DNA of 64,000 nt from Spiroplasma apis B31 (GTDB taxonomy: Bacteria; Bacillota_I; Bacilli_A; Mycoplasmatales; Mycoplasmataceae): the NCBI RefSeq assembly GCF_000500935.1, contig NC_022998.1, positions 248,001 through 312,000 of the forward strand. The letters run 5' to 3'. Position numbers and translations under genes: made by a program. A model generated the notes under the pieces. That model was not told where the DNA came from. It saw nothing but the letters and a program-made list of their open reading frames with translations, and ran no database searches. Below are positions 40,809-52,580 of this stretch, in pieces; the first letter of the stretch is position 1; every line of letters starts with the position of its first letter.

Positions 40809-43766
40809 ATGAATAATTATAATGGTTTTCCGGGCGTACCAAATGATAATGATAGAACTAAAGCATTCACTGTTCATAAAAAACAAAGAAGGTCTGACTC
40901 TATTGGGTGGATTCTAACAGCTTTAATCTTATTTTTCTTGAATATAATGTCACTAGGTAGGATAACAATAGTTGGTCAATTATTAGATGATATAATTTTT
41001 ACTTTGCCATTTGGTTGGTTTAAGTATTTTTTATACTTGCTATTTTTCATAGTGGTTTTTGCCGTGTATTTTGGTATAAAGTTTAAACCAAAAAAAAGAT
41101 TTTTGGCAATGATATTCCTTACTTGAATAATGTTTTGTTGAATATTTACCTCAGTTTTATTTATATGCGCTTATCACATAAATAATCCTGGCCTAGTTAT
41201 TGAACATTATTGAAGCAAAAGTATTCTTCAAGACTCTATCAAATCATATTTAGCAACTTGAAAGCTACACTCATTTTTTGGTAATGCAGAAGGTAGTTTA
41301 CTTTGGTCAAGTCCAACAAGTTATTTTACCACTTGAGCTGGGGGTGGATTAATAGGGGCAACTTTGGCAGGAATTTTTTCATATACAACAATATATGGTT
41401 CTTTAATAGTGGCAACTTTCTTCTTCTTTCTTAATATGATGTGAATTTTTACAGGAAATCCTTTTTATTTCTTTAAACCTAAGCATAAAAGAGTGTTTAA
41501 AAGGTTAAGAATTCTTTCATTAAGGGGAAAGAATAATAATTCAAAGGCAAAAGTTAAAACTAAAAAAGGTATTTTTAATATTATAAGTATTGATGAAGAA
41601 ATCAATCTGAATGATGTTGATATAATTTCTTCTATTAAGGACTCTGATATAACGATTGAATTACCAAGTTTTAGAAAAGAAATGACATCAGAAATTTATC
41701 AACAACCAGACGAAAAGTTTTACAGTTCAAATCTGGATATAGAAGTGCCTAAAATTAATAATCCTATCAACTTTGATGATCACAAGTATATGAAAAGAGA
41801 TGAACCAATTTATGCACGCGGGGTTAAAGGGTATAGAAAAGTTGTCACTGAAAATCATGATAACGTTGAGAGTGATATAAATAGTCAAAAGGCTCCAACT
41901 CAAGTTACTAATGAGTTTGATTTTGAGAAGCAATTTTTACCAAGACGTAAACCAAAAGAAAATTTTGATTACACAATACCATTAGAGTCAAAATATGGTA
42001 ACGTGTCAACTGAGGAAGCTAGACAAAAGTTTAGCAAAGAGACTTCAATTACCCCACACGGTGCTAACGGTCATACAAAAGAAATAATAAAAGAATTAGT
42101 TAAAAAACCAGTTAATAAAGAAGGACCTAGTCAAATTTCACTAGAAGACTTTATAAATAGTAGTATCGAAGAAAAAGAGAAAAAAAATAACTCTCTATAC
42201 AGTATTGATGACTATACTTCTCCTATGGAAGATATTTTTACTAAGTCAATCATTAACCCTGGTAATAGTTTTGTTAACAGATCAAATAATAATCAAACAA
42301 TTGAAATAAATTCAAACAAAGCGGTTGATAAAGAAATATTTGTAAATGCTGGTTATAGTTTACCAAAAACAGAATTATTAAATCCAGATACAAACACTCA
42401 AAATGAGTTGCTTGAGATTAGAGAGAAAGCTAAACTAAAAGCCAAGGCTATTAATGATACGTTCGCACAGTTTGGTGTAAAAGCAACTGTTAACAATATG
42501 AATATTGGTCCAAGTGTTACGAAGTTTGAGGTTTTACCAGGAGTAGGTACAAAAGTAAACAGTATTACAAGTTTAGAAAATGACCTAAAATTAGCATTAG
42601 CTAATCAAAATGTTAGAATTGAAGCTCCAATTCAAGGTAAGGCAGCAGTTGGTATCGAGGTACCGAACGATAAAGCAGCCATTGTCCCATTTAGAAGCGT
42701 AATTGAAAATGTTCCTTTGAAAAATATGAACTCAAAGTTACTTTTTGCAATTGGAAAAAACGTAAGTGGAGAAATGTTATTTGGAGAGCTTGATAAAATG
42801 CCCCACTTATTAGTTGCTGGTTCAACAGGTAGTGGTAAATCAGTTATGATAAATGGTATTATTTCTTCTATATTAATGAGATCTAAACCACACGAAGTAA
42901 GGTTTCTAATGATAGACCCTAAAAAAGTAGAATTATCAATTTATTCTTCAATACCTCATTTATTGGCACCAGTTATAAGTGATATGAATCTCGCAAATAG
43001 TGCCTTAAAAAAAGTAATAAATGAAATGGAAAGAAGATATGCTCTATTCACAAGTAACAGTGTCAAGAACATTGAAGGTTATAATTCTAAAATGTCAGCA
43101 CCTTCAAGAAGATTACCGTACTATGTAATAATTATCGATGAGTTGGCTGATTTAATGATGACAGCTAACAAAAAAGATGTTGAGGACTCTATCATGAGAC
43201 TTACTCAAATGGCAAGAGCAGCAGGTATACATTTAATTGTAGCTACTCAAAGACCATCAACAGATGTCTTGACAGGGGTAATAAAATCAAATATCCCAGC
43301 AAGAATTGCTTTCTCTGTTGCTAGTTCAATCGACTCTAGAACAATACTAGATTCTGGTGGAGCAGAAAAACTGATTGGGAGAGGTGATTTACTTTATGTG
43401 CCACCAGGAAGTTCATCTTTAATAAGGGCACAAGGTTCATTTATTAGCGATGAAGAAATAGAGAAATTAGTTTATCATTGTTCAAATCAACAACCTCAAA
43501 TATTTGATGAAGAGTTTATGATTGAAGAAAACGAATATAACGAATATGGTGGTGGTTCCTCTTCTCAAAGAGATCCAATGTTTGATGAAATAAGGTCTTA
43601 TGTTGTTAGAGAACAAAAAGCTTCAACCAGTTTGTTGCAAAGGAAATTCTCTATAGGATATAATAGAGCTGCCAAAATAATTGATGAACTTGAAGAATAT
43701 GGTGTAATTGGCCCTCAAAACGGTTCAAAATCACGAGAAGTTTATGTAAAAAATGAAGAATTATAA
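40809..43766 (+). CDS. ftsK: DNA translocase FtsK/SpoIIIE
   Basis: 985 residues in code 4; the standard code shows only the last 757. Four N-terminal membrane segments (about residues 32-220), then a ~350-residue low-complexity linker, the motor with Walker A AGSTGSGKSVM (~672) and Walker B VIIIDELADLMM, and a winged-helix gamma domain at the end (FDEIRSYVVREQKAS.. NRAAKIIDELEEYGVIG). It pumps chromosomal DNA at division. AAAGGAG lies before the ATG. Confidence 0.95.
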
Positions 43767-43793
43767 AAAAACACATTAGCAATGTGTTTTTTT
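43765..43793 (+). terminator. Terminator between ftsK and uvrC
   Basis: AAAACACATT / AATGTGTTTT stem with a T run. Confidence 0.85.
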
Positions 43794-43829
43794 AATGGTA
43801 TAAAATATAATATTGAAAGAGGTAACAAT

Positions 43830-45608
43830 ATGAAACTTGCATCACAATTAAAGACAATTCCAGAAAAACCAGGTTGTTATCTATACTTCAATAAAGACGA
43901 TAAAGTCATTTATGTCGGAAAAGCTAAAAACTTAAAAAAAAGAGTGAACTCCTATTTTAATAAGGCACATAATTTTAAGACAACTAAGCTAGTTCGTGAG
44001 ATTTTTAAACTTGAAACTATAATAACAGATAATGAGAAGGAGTCTCTTCTTTTAGAACAAAATTTAATAAAAAAATATAAACCAAGATTTAATATCGTAT
44101 TAAATGATGATAAAAGTTATCCTTATATTGCAATAACAAATGAAAAAGACCCGATGTATTTGTATACACGTAATTATGATAGAAAAAACAAGATCTCTTT
44201 TGGTCCATTACCAGATGGGACAAGTGCTAGAAATATCATGAGAACATTAGAAAGAATTTATCCATTGCGTAGATGTAAAGGTAATTTAAATAAACCTTGT
44301 ATACATTATCATATAAACCAATGCAGTGGTGCTTGCTTTAAAGAAGTAGATAAAGACTACTATGATAAACAAATTAAACTAGTTCAAGATTTCTTTGACG
44401 GAAAGTCAACTGATGTCAAAGAGAAATTACAACAAAAAATGTTTTTAGCTTCAGAAAACCTTCAGTTTGAAGAGGCTCAGAGAATCAAAGAAATAATAAG
44501 ACATATGGAATTTACACTTATACAACAAAGTGTTGATTTAAATGACAATCTTAATAGAGATGTATTCAATTATTTTGAGTATGATAATTATATTTGCTTT
44601 ACAGTTTTATTTTATCGCGGTGGAAAATTAGCCCTTAAGGATCAAGATATATTCAAATACGAAGGCCAAAACATTTTCGAAATGATGAAAAGTTTTGTGA
44701 TGCAAATTTATGCAAAAAATATATTATCAGACTACATTATCCTACCTTCTGAAATAGAGTTGGATGATCTTAAACAATTATTTGGAAACAAGGTACTTGA
44801 TGAAAATGACACTATATCTAAAAAACTTTTAGATCTAGCTAAAAAGAATGCTCAAGAATTTTTATATCAAAAAATTAATTATAGTGATCAAAATGTTTTA
44901 ACAAAAGATGAATTGTTAACAGAATTGCAAAACACTTTAAACCTACCCAAATTCCCATCTCATATAGAAATGTACGACGTAGCAAATATTCTAGATGAGT
45001 TCGTAACTGGTGCAATGGTTGTTTTCAAACAAGGTGTTCCAAGTAAGAATGATTTTAGAAAATACAATATTGATATTGAACACCCTGACGATTATCACAG
45101 AATGCAAAATATGATAGAACGTAGATACTCTAAGGATAAAGATGATCATGGTAAGTGAGCAGACTTAATAATTATGGATGGGGGTATTATTCAAGTAAAC
45201 GCAGCAAGAGAAACACTTAATAAACTTGGTATCAACATACCTATAATTGGTCTTGTTAAAAATGACCACCATAAAACAGAATATATTTTCAACCACGATA
45301 ATCAGAAAATTTATCTTGAAAAAAATACACAATTATTTAAAATGTTAGAAAGTTTTCAAATGAGAGTGCATAATTTTGCAATCTCTGGATTTAGAAAAAG
45401 ACAATCCAATAACCTATTGAAGGATGATTTGGTTGCTAATGTAAAAGGTCTAGGTCCAACAACTGCTAAAAAGCTTTATGAAAGTTTTCTGACTTTGAAA
45501 AATATTAAGGCTGCTAGTTTTGATGAATTATTAGCGATTATAAAAAATAAACAAACAACAAAAAACTTATTTGAATATTTAGGTAAGGAAGAAGCAAATG
45601 AAAAATAA
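43830..45608 (+). CDS. uvrC: Excinuclease ABC subunit C
   Basis: 592 residues; start ATG 43830 with AAAGAGG ahead (a longer frame runs back into the ftsK terminator and is not likely). The GIY-YIG nuclease (GCYLYFNKDDKVIYVGKAKNL), the UvrB-interacting UVR helix pair near 210, the UvrC RNase H fold around EMYDVANILDEFVTGAMVVF, and HhH motifs at the C-terminus (VKGLGPTTAKKLYESF) are present. It makes the incisions in nucleotide excision repair. The end overlaps the MATE gene start. Confidence 0.95.
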
Positions 45609-47073
45609 TAAAGACAAATCAAAACTTAAGACATCTAAGAATGATGTTATTGTTTTTGAAAAAATAAAAGTACCTTTTTGAAAAGTTGAAGACTTAAAAG
45701 ATATAACAAAGATGGCAATTCCTATCTTTGTGCAATTATTATTCAATATAATCATTGCCCAAATAAATTTAATAGCTATAAATTGATATGATGGTGGTGT
45801 TTACTCTGAAGCTGTTTCAAAAGCAGTGTTAAGTTATAATACGTTACAGTTCATTCCAAGTTTAATCTCGACAGGAACAATCGTAGTAGCAGGTAATTTG
45901 ATTGGTCAAGGCAGAAAAGACGAAGTTTCTAGAGTAGTGGTATCTGGACTAATAGTAAATTTAATGATAACTTCAATAATTTTTGTTTTTATTGAATCAT
46001 TTGCAGAGCAAATTGTGAAATTAATGGAAGCAAAAGACACTCCTATAATAGGTGCTAACACATATGAAAAAAGTGAATTACACTTTGTATCAAAATATTA
46101 TCGCTTTTTGAACATAAATTTAGTGTTGTTATCAGTAACCCAAGTATTTGTAGCTGGCCTTCAATCTATGAAGAAAAGCTTACACGTTACTATTGGTGCG
46201 ATACTAGCAAATGTGATTGATTTGATAGTAGTAATGGTGATTCTATATGCTACTAATGTCAACCCCGTTTATAGTGCGCTTTCATTAACTGTAACTGGGA
46301 TTTTTCAATCTATATATATGATGTTTATGAATTTTAAGTTTATAGATTTTAAAATTAATAAGAAAAAACAATTAAGCTGAAAATACTCAGTTGAAACTAT
46401 TAAAACTGGTTTACCAATAACAATCGAAATGGGTGTTTGAAATTTATGTAACTTTGCGACAGGAATCGCAATAGCTAAACTATCAACAAATGCACCAATC
46501 AGTAATGAATTTTCATGATTAGTGTTGCATCGTGACGCGAATAATATCGGACAATATTCTGCCGCTTTTATACAAGCTATGGGAACGGTTACATCAGTGT
46601 TTGTAGCCAGAAAAATTGGTGCAAATGATCGACAAGGAGCTTATGAAACTGGTATAAATTGTTGAAAGGCAGCTATTTATGCCACAATAATATCTAATAT
46701 TGTGATGATTTGTCTATCGTGGCCGATGTTAAAACTACTAAATACACCAACCGAATATATTTGACCTTGAGGAATTACATTACTTTTAATATTCTCTGTA
46801 AAACTTTTAGTTGATACTGTAAATATGACTTTATTAAGAGCTTTGTGAAGTGCTGGTGATTTATGATATCCAATAATAATATCATTTATAACTATGGGTA
46901 TTGGTATGGTTGCTATACCATTTACCATTGTCTATGCTTTTAATGCTGTTGGTGGATTTGGATTAATATTTGTTTATTTAGGAATAATTGTAGACCCTCT
47001 AACAAGGTCTATAATTTACATAATAAGATGATTAAAAGGAAAATGACAAAATTATATACATATTATTGATTAA
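45598..47073 (+). CDS. MATE family efflux transporter
   Basis: 491 residues, 12 membrane segments in two halves: FVQLLFNIIIAQINLIAINWY..; SLISTGTIVVAGNLIGQGRKDE and, in the second half, GQYSAAFIQAMGTVTSVFVARKIGANDRQGA. It exports drugs or other cations by Na+ or H+ antiport. The ATG overlaps the uvrC stop by 11 bp. Eleven or so Trp use TGA. Confidence 0.88.
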
Positions 47074-47110
47074 AAAATGTATAATATCATAGTTAACAAA
47101 GGGGACTAAT

Positions 47111-47584
47111 ATGACAGATAAAGATATTATATTAACTGAGGAAGGTCTTAAGGAACTTAAAGAAGAATTAACTCATTTGATTAATGTAGTAAGACCACAA
47201 GTAATCGAAGAACTAGTTGAAGCACGTGCTCAAGGAGATCTTTCTGAAAATGCAGATTATGATGCGGCAAGAAATAGACAAGCAGAAGTTGAAGCTCGTA
47301 TTAAAGAAGTTGAAGCTATGCTTTCAAAGGCTAAAATCATTGAAAGTTCAGATAAAAAAACATTTGAAGTTAAAATTGGAAGCAAAGTAACTTTTATGAA
47401 TACAAAAACGAAAAAAATATCAACTGTTAAAATCGTAGGTGCGATTGAGGCAGATCCTTTTGAACATAAAATTTCAAATGAATCTCCATTAGCTAAAGCA
47501 ATGATTGGTAGATCAGTTGGAGATACAATGGAAATCCGTGAATTAAAAGAACCATACAAAATAACAATTGAAGAAATTTCTTAA
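47111..47584 (+). CDS. greA: Transcription elongation factor GreA
   Basis: 157 residues: N-terminal coiled coil with ARAQGDLSENADYDAARNRQAEVEARI (the tip with conserved Asp/Glu) and the C-terminal FKBP-like domain (PLAKAMIGRSVGDTMEI). It rescues backtracked RNA polymerase. AAAGGGG before the ATG; a hairpin terminator follows. Confidence 0.96.
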   Translation: MTDKDIILTEEGLKELKEELTHLINVVRPQVIEELVEARAQGDLSENADYDAARNRQAEVEARIKEVEAMLSKAKIIESSDKKTFEVKIGSKVTFMNTKTKKISTVKIVGAIEADPFEHKISNESPLAKAMIGRSVGDTMEIRELKEPYKITIEEIS

Positions 47585-47607
47585 ACCTATACATTAGGTT
47601 TTTTTAA
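47583..47607 (+). terminator. Terminator between greA and rsmI
   Basis: AAACCTA / TTAGGTTT stem with a T run. Confidence 0.75.
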
Positions 47608-47620
47608 ATGGGAGAATAAT

Positions 47621-48514
47621 ATGTTAAGTATTCAAAAAACATATAAGAATAGTTGACCAACGTTATTTATGGTAGGTACCCCAATAGGAAATTTAAGTGA
47701 CATTTCTCACAGGGCGATAGAAGTACTTAAAAAAGTAGACATCATTTATTGTGAGGACACACGAGATAGTCAAAAATTACTAAAAAGTTTAAAGATAACC
47801 AAACCTTTAAAAGCACTTCATAAATTTAACGAACATGAAAAACTAGAAGAAATTAAAAATGACTTAATTTTGCAAAAAAATATTGCGATTATAAGTGATG
47901 CAGGGGTACCAGGTATTTCTGATCCTGGAACCCAAATAATTAATGCTCTTAAAATTGATGAAACTTTAAACTTTAATGTCACAGCTGTTAATGTAGGTCC
48001 TGCTTATATTCATGCAGCGATAATGTCAAGTTTTAACTTTTACGAAAATATTTTTTTAGGTTTTTTAGATAAAAAAAGTAAGGCGCAAGAAAGTAAAATA
48101 GTTGACTTAATAACGTTTTTAAACGACAAGAATTATAAAGCGGTGATTACAATATATGAGTCTGTACACCGTATAATTTCAACAATTAATTTTTTGAACC
48201 AAATACTGAACGGTGACACTAAAATCGCTGTCGTAAGAGAAATAACTAAGCTTAATGAAGAAGTTATTTTAGGTACCATTGATGAAGTATCCAACTATAT
48301 GAACTCAAATGATTTCATATGTAAAGGAGAATTTGTAATTGTCATTGACAAAAATGCCTCATTAAGTTCAATTACTTCAAAAGAAACTGACTTTCGAGGT
48401 GAAATAATAAAATTAGTTGAACAAGGAATATCAAAAAAAGAAGCTATTAAGTCAGTATCAAAAAAATATAAACTAAATAAAACAGATTTGTATAATGATT
48501 TTCATAAAAAATAG
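47621..48514 (+). CDS. rsmI: 16S rRNA (cytidine-1402 2'-O)-methyltransferase
   Basis: 297 residues; ATG 47621 with GGGAGA ahead. Tetrapyrrole-methylase fold: VGTPIGNLSDISHRAIEVLKKVDIIYCEDTR, ISDAGVPGISDPG, and the C-terminal extension EQGISKKEAIKSVSKKYKLNKTDLYNDFHK. It 2'-O-methylates C1402 in the decoding centre. Confidence 0.95.
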
Positions 48515-48557
48515 TAATTATTCTTATATCTTTACGAAAATATATTTGGAGGTAAAT

Positions 48558-48845
48558 ATGAGAGAATTAACTATTCATGAAAAACATCAAATTAGAGGTG
48601 GTGCTGGCGTATCTGGATCTTTATTTGGAGGAATCGCTTCAATAATCAGTTCAGTAACCTCGTTCGTTGAAGATATGTATTCCGATATTGTTTCAACAGT
48701 ATTTTTATTTAATCATGCTAATGACTATGATAAGTTAGATATGAAAATTGGAAAAAATACAATAAAATTGGATAATACATCTTCGAATAAGCTGAGTTTG
48801 GAACACAAAAATCAAGTTGTCGACCACACCCTTCCACTATTTTAA
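48558..48845 (+). CDS. Double-glycine-leader peptide, bacteriocin-like
   Basis: 95 residues from ATG 48558 behind a perfect GGAGGT; the longer frame from 48495 overlaps rsmI and is unlikely. The N-terminus MRELTIHEKHQIRGGAGV is a class II bacteriocin/ComC-type leader ending in Gly-Gly at residues 14-15. The rest starts Gly/Ser-rich and hydrophobic (SGSLFGGIASIISSVTSFVEDM), then becomes charged. It would be cut after GG by a C39-peptidase transporter; none is in the window. Function (toxin, signal) is inference. Confidence 0.65.
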   Translation: MRELTIHEKHQIRGGAGVSGSLFGGIASIISSVTSFVEDMYSDIVSTVFLFNHANDYDKLDMKIGKNTIKLDNTSSNKLSLEHKNQVVDHTLPLF

Positions 48846-48868
48846 AAAAAGGTCTTGGACCTTTTTTT
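48844..48868 (+). terminator. Terminator after the GG-leader peptide gene
   Basis: AAAAAAAGGTC / GACCTTTTTTT with a 3-nt loop. Confidence 0.9.
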
Positions 48869-48880
48869 AAAATATGTTAA

Positions 48881-48901
48881 TATAATTACACCCCTAGGGG
48901 T
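48881..48901 (+). promoter_or_regulatory. -10 box and CsoR operator palindrome
   Basis: TATAAT (48881-48886) is followed by ACCCCTAGGGGT (48890-48901), a perfect 12-bp palindrome of the G-tract type bound by CsoR repressors. It overlaps the expected transcription start, and the csoR start codon is 14 nt further on. Autorepression relieved by Cu(I) is the expected control. Confidence 0.75.
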
Positions 48902-48914
48902 ATAGGAGAGAGAT

Positions 48915-49187
48915 ATGGCAAAAACTAATAGAGAAGAAAAATTAAAGTTAGATTTAATTAAACAATTAAAAATTATTAACGGACAAGTAACAGGTCTTAT
49001 TAATCAAATTGAAAATGATAAGTACTGCATTGATATAATCAACCAAGTTAATGCGGTTAGAGCCTCTTTACACTCTGTTTCAAAAAAATTAATCACAGAT
49101 CACATTGATGGTTGTGTAAAAAGTGATAAAAATAATGAAAAATATATTGAGGAAATAAAAAATTTAATTGATAAGATTTCAAGATAA
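48915..49187 (+). CDS. csoR: Copper-sensing repressor CsoR
   Basis: 90 residues, all-helical CsoR/RcnR fold: LKIINGQVTGLINQIENDKYCIDIINQVNAV, then LITDHIDGCVK. The Cu(I) ligands Cys-His-Cys (C in KYCID, H and C in DHIDGC) are all kept. GGAGAG before the ATG. First gene of csoR-copZ-copA under the palindromic operator. Confidence 0.93.
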   Translation: MAKTNREEKLKLDLIKQLKIINGQVTGLINQIENDKYCIDIINQVNAVRASLHSVSKKLITDHIDGCVKSDKNNEKYIEEIKNLIDKISR

Positions 49188-49196
49188 GAGGAATAT

Positions 49197-49397
49197 ATGA
49201 AAGAAATTCAAGTTACATTAACAAATATAAAATGTGAGGGTTGTGTAAAGAAAATAAAAAAATTAGTAAAAAAAGAGAAAGACTTTGTTATTACCCATGT
49301 CGATCCAGAAACAAAAGTAGCTACCATTAATTATGATGAGTCTAAAATAAGCTTAAGTGATATAAAACTAATTTTAAAGAAGATAGGTTATATGTAA
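49197..49397 (+). CDS. copZ: Copper chaperone CopZ
   Basis: 66 residues, one heavy-metal-associated (HMA) domain with CEGC in IKCEGCVKKIKKL. It hands Cu(I) to the ATPase or to CsoR. It starts 9 bp after csoR with AAGAGGA ahead. Confidence 0.9.
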   Translation: MKEIQVTLTNIKCEGCVKKIKKLVKKEKDFVITHVDPETKVATINYDESKISLSDIKLILKKIGYM

Positions 49398-49400
49398 TTT

Positions 49401-51563
49401 ATGAAAAGAGAATTCTCCCTCGAAGGTATGAGTTGTACTAATTGTGCAAAAACAATCAATAACTCTCTTTCTAAAAGTCAAGGCATTAAAAAAGTAAGAG
49501 TATCATTACCACTCAAATCTTTAATCGTTGAGTGTGATGAGGAAATCAATAGCGAGCACATAATAGATTTAGTTAGAAAACTAGGTTATAAAGCTGAAGA
49601 AAAAACTGGAAGTTTTGAAACAAAACTATGAGATAGGGAAGCAAAGTCCTATTTGATAAGATTCATTTTGGCTGCCACTTTAACCTTTCCTTTATTATTA
49701 GGAATGTTTTTAGGTTTATTTAAGTATGAGAGTACTTTAACTGCTATGTTAAATAATCCAATTTATCAGCTTATTACAATTATAATAATAGAGTTTTTTA
49801 TTGGTTATACATTCTTTATTTCATCATATTATTCGATCATCAATAAAAAACTAAATATGAATATTTTAGTAGTATTAAGCACAACTTTAGCGATTGCATT
49901 GAGCATATATAAATCAATTAAAAATAATTGAACATATATTCATGGAGATCATTTATTCTTCGAAACTGCTGGAACAATAATTACATTAATTTTATTGGGG
50001 AAATTATTAGAAAGTCTTGCTAAGAATAAAGCAAAAAGCTCTATGGATTTGATTTCAAAGTTGGTCCCACAAAAAGTTTTGAAAAAAAAGAATAATGAAA
50101 TAATTGAATGTTCTTTAAATGATTTAATATTAAATGATATAGTTATTGTTAAAAATGGTATGTTAGTTCCAATTGATGGAAAAGTAATCAATGGCGAAGG
50201 GTGAGCCGATAATTCTATTATAACTGGTGAATCTAAACCCATTCATATAGCAAATAATTATAATATTTTTGCTGGCACCACTTTGGTAGAGGGCTATATT
50301 GAAATACTATTTGAAAAAAAACAAGAAGATTTTATGATAAATAGAATAGTAGATTTATTAAAGAATGCTCAATCTAATGACATTGCCATCCAAAAGCTTG
50401 TTGATAAAATTACGGCATATTTCGTACCTTTCTTGATAATGTTAGCCATTGTAACGTTTCTTGGCTGAGTTCTATATGATAAATATGTTTCAGAGAGAGC
50501 CATTTTAAATGCAATTACCACTTTGATTATTGCTTGTCCTTGTGCACTTGGACTTGCATCGCCAATAGCTATTATAGTCGGATCTAGTAAAGCAGCACAA
50601 AATAATATTTTGTTCAAAAACGGCGATGTTATTGAAAAATTGGCAAAAGCAAATGTTTTTGTATTTGACAAAACAGGTACTTTAACTCATGGAAATATTA
50701 AAATCAACTCAATTAATATCAAAAATGACACTTTTGATAAAGACTATATTTTGAGCTTATTAAAATCCCTAGAAATGAAATCTTCACATCCTATTGCTAA
50801 AGCATTAATAAATGAGCTACCTAATTACAAGACTTTTCCTGTAGAAAATTTTACAACCCATACATCAAAGGGTTTAAGTGGGATAGTCAATGAACATAAA
50901 ATAAAAGTAGGATCAAACAATTGACTATTAGATAAAGAAAAACCTTATAATAAGTCAGATAATAAATACTTCTCGATATTAAATTTAGTTATTGATGAAG
51001 TATATTGTGGATATTTAGAATTAAGTGATACTCTAAGAGAAAACTCAAGTACGTTAATTGAAAAACTTAACAAATTTAAAATAAAAACAATTTTATTATC
51101 AGGAGATGATGCAAAACCGGTTGAATATATTGCAAATATGACTAATATTAAAGAATATCACAGTAAAAAAACAGTTCTTGAAAAAGAAAAGATTATAGAG
51201 AGTTTAAAACAAGAAAAAAACACTGTAGTAATGGTTGGAGATGGAGTGAATGATGCTTTAGCATTAAAAAAGGCTGATATAGGTATTACTCTATCTAGTT
51301 CGCTAGACATTGCTTTAGAAGTTAGTGATATCATAATAACAAGTGAAGACATTTTACTAATAATTAAGGCTATCAAAATAGCTAAAAAAACACACTTTAA
51401 AATAAAAACCAACTTATTTTGAGCTTTTATTTATAATATTTTAAGTCTACCTCTTGCTGCTTTTGGTCTTTTATTGCCTCAAATAGCAGCTGCTACTATG
51501 ATGTTATCGTCTTTGTCGGTGGTTATAAATTCACTTTACTTTAATACAAAAAAACTCTCGTAA
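49401..51563 (+). CDS. copA: Copper-exporting P1B-type ATPase
   Basis: 720 residues in code 4. One N-terminal HMA domain (MSCTNC, residues 9-14), membrane helices, the TGES actuator loop (SIITGESKPI), the CPC metal motif (IIACPCALGLASP), the DKTGTLT phosphorylation site, SSHPIAKAL, and MVGDGVNDALAL. CPC and HMA indicate Cu(I) export. It starts 3 bp after copZ. Confidence 0.95.
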
Positions 51564-51627
51564 AAATAGTTGTTATTAAATTTAAAGAAAAGTTAGTAAT
51601 TCATTTAAAAAAAGTATAAAATAATTT

Positions 51628-51711
51628 AGGTTGCTAGTTTCAACCGCTCTTTTGTATGTTATAAGAAGGTAAAACTCACATACAAGGCGAGTCTAGACTG
51701 GAGGAATATAT
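51628..51711 (+). promoter_or_regulatory. L21 leader RNA
   Basis: The 5' UTR of rplU has hairpins GGTTG / CAACC (51629-51645) and TTGTATGT / ACATACAA (51652-51685) followed by GGCGAGTCTAGACTGG and the SD GGAGGA. This matches the layout of the L21 leader found before rplU-prp-rpmA in low-GC bacteria, where L21 is thought to bind its own mRNA. Confidence 0.65.
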
Positions 51712-52266
51712 ATGTTCGCAATTATTAAAACAGGTGGTAAACAAATAAAGGTTCAACCCGGTGACGAAATCTACATTGAAAAGGTTTCGGTAGAGGAAGG
51801 ACAAAAAATTACTTTTAACGAAGTGTTGGCTACAGATACTGCAATAGGAACACCATTAGTAAAAGATGTTGTTGTAATGGGTACTATAGTTAAACAAGGA
51901 AAAGGTAAAAAACTTAGAGTTGTAAGATATCACCCAAAGAAAAATGTTAACAAAGTTTATGGTCATAGACAACCATTTACAAAAGTTAAAATCGATGATA
52001 TATCTGTTGGGGGTAAAGTTTCAAAATCTATTGAAGCAAAACCAAGTACTAATACAACTGAAAAAGCATCATCAACTAAGGCCGTAGCTTCAACAGCTAA
52101 AACAGCTGCAACAACAAAAACATCAACAACTAAAGCGGCAGCTTCAACAACAAAAACATCAACAACTAAAGCAGCAGCTTCAACATCAAAAACATCAACA
52201 CCTAAAGCAGCAGCTTCAACAACAAAAACAAAATCTGCTGAAACAAAAACTAAAAACGAGGAATAG
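51712..52266 (+). CDS. rplU: Ribosomal protein bL21 with a low-complexity C-terminal tail
   Basis: 184 residues against ~100 usual. Residues 1-100 are normal L21 (MFAIIKTGGKQIKVQPGDEI.., KVYGHRQPFTKVKI). From about 108 the tail is nearly all Thr, Ser, Ala and Lys with a 12-residue tandem repeat of the type TKTSTTKAAAST repeated about three times (DNA repeats of 36 bp, about 52110-52235). The tail is basic and probably disordered, likely lying outside the ribosome. First gene of rplU-prp-rpmA. Confidence 0.94.
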   Translation: MFAIIKTGGKQIKVQPGDEIYIEKVSVEEGQKITFNEVLATDTAIGTPLVKDVVVMGTIVKQGKGKKLRVVRYHPKKNVNKVYGHRQPFTKVKIDDISVGGKVSKSIEAKPSTNTTEKASSTKAVASTAKTAATTKTSTTKAAASTTKTSTTKAAASTSKTSTPKAAASTTKTKSAETKTKNEE

Positions 52267-52267
52267 T

Positions 52268-52579
52268 ATGGTAGTTGCTGAGTTTTATAAAGAAAATAAT
52301 AGTTTCTTTAAAATAATCATTAGTGGTCATGCTAACTCAGATAAATACGGAAAAGATTTAGTTTGTGCTGGTATAACAGCAATAGTTAATGGAAGTTTGA
52401 ATGCGTTTGATAAAAAATGTGGTAAAAATGTCGAGATAATAGTAGAAGAAAATAAAATTTCTATCATCATCCTAGAGAGCGATAAATTATTACAAGAGTT
52501 TGTAGATTTTTTAAAAATACAATTAGAAACGATTCAAATTCAATATCCAAAAAATATAAAGATAAAGGAGGTGCTTTAA
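52268..52579 (+). CDS. prp: Ribosomal-processing cysteine protease Prp
   Basis: 103 residues with the catalytic His in [16 protein letters not shown] and Cys in [12 protein letters not shown]. Prp trims the N-terminal extension of L27. Its usual position between rplU and rpmA is kept. The start codon is 1 bp after the rplU stop. Confidence 0.93.
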   Translation: MVVAEFYKENNSFFKIIISGHANSDKYGKDLVCAGITAIVNGSLNAFDKKCGKNVEIIVEENKISIIILESDKLLQEFVDFLKIQLETIQIQYPKNIKIKEVL

Positions 52580-52580
52580 A

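Noticed and set aside
52110-52235. 36-bp repeats as a CRISPR array
   Set aside because: They are in-frame coding repeats of rplU without spacers.
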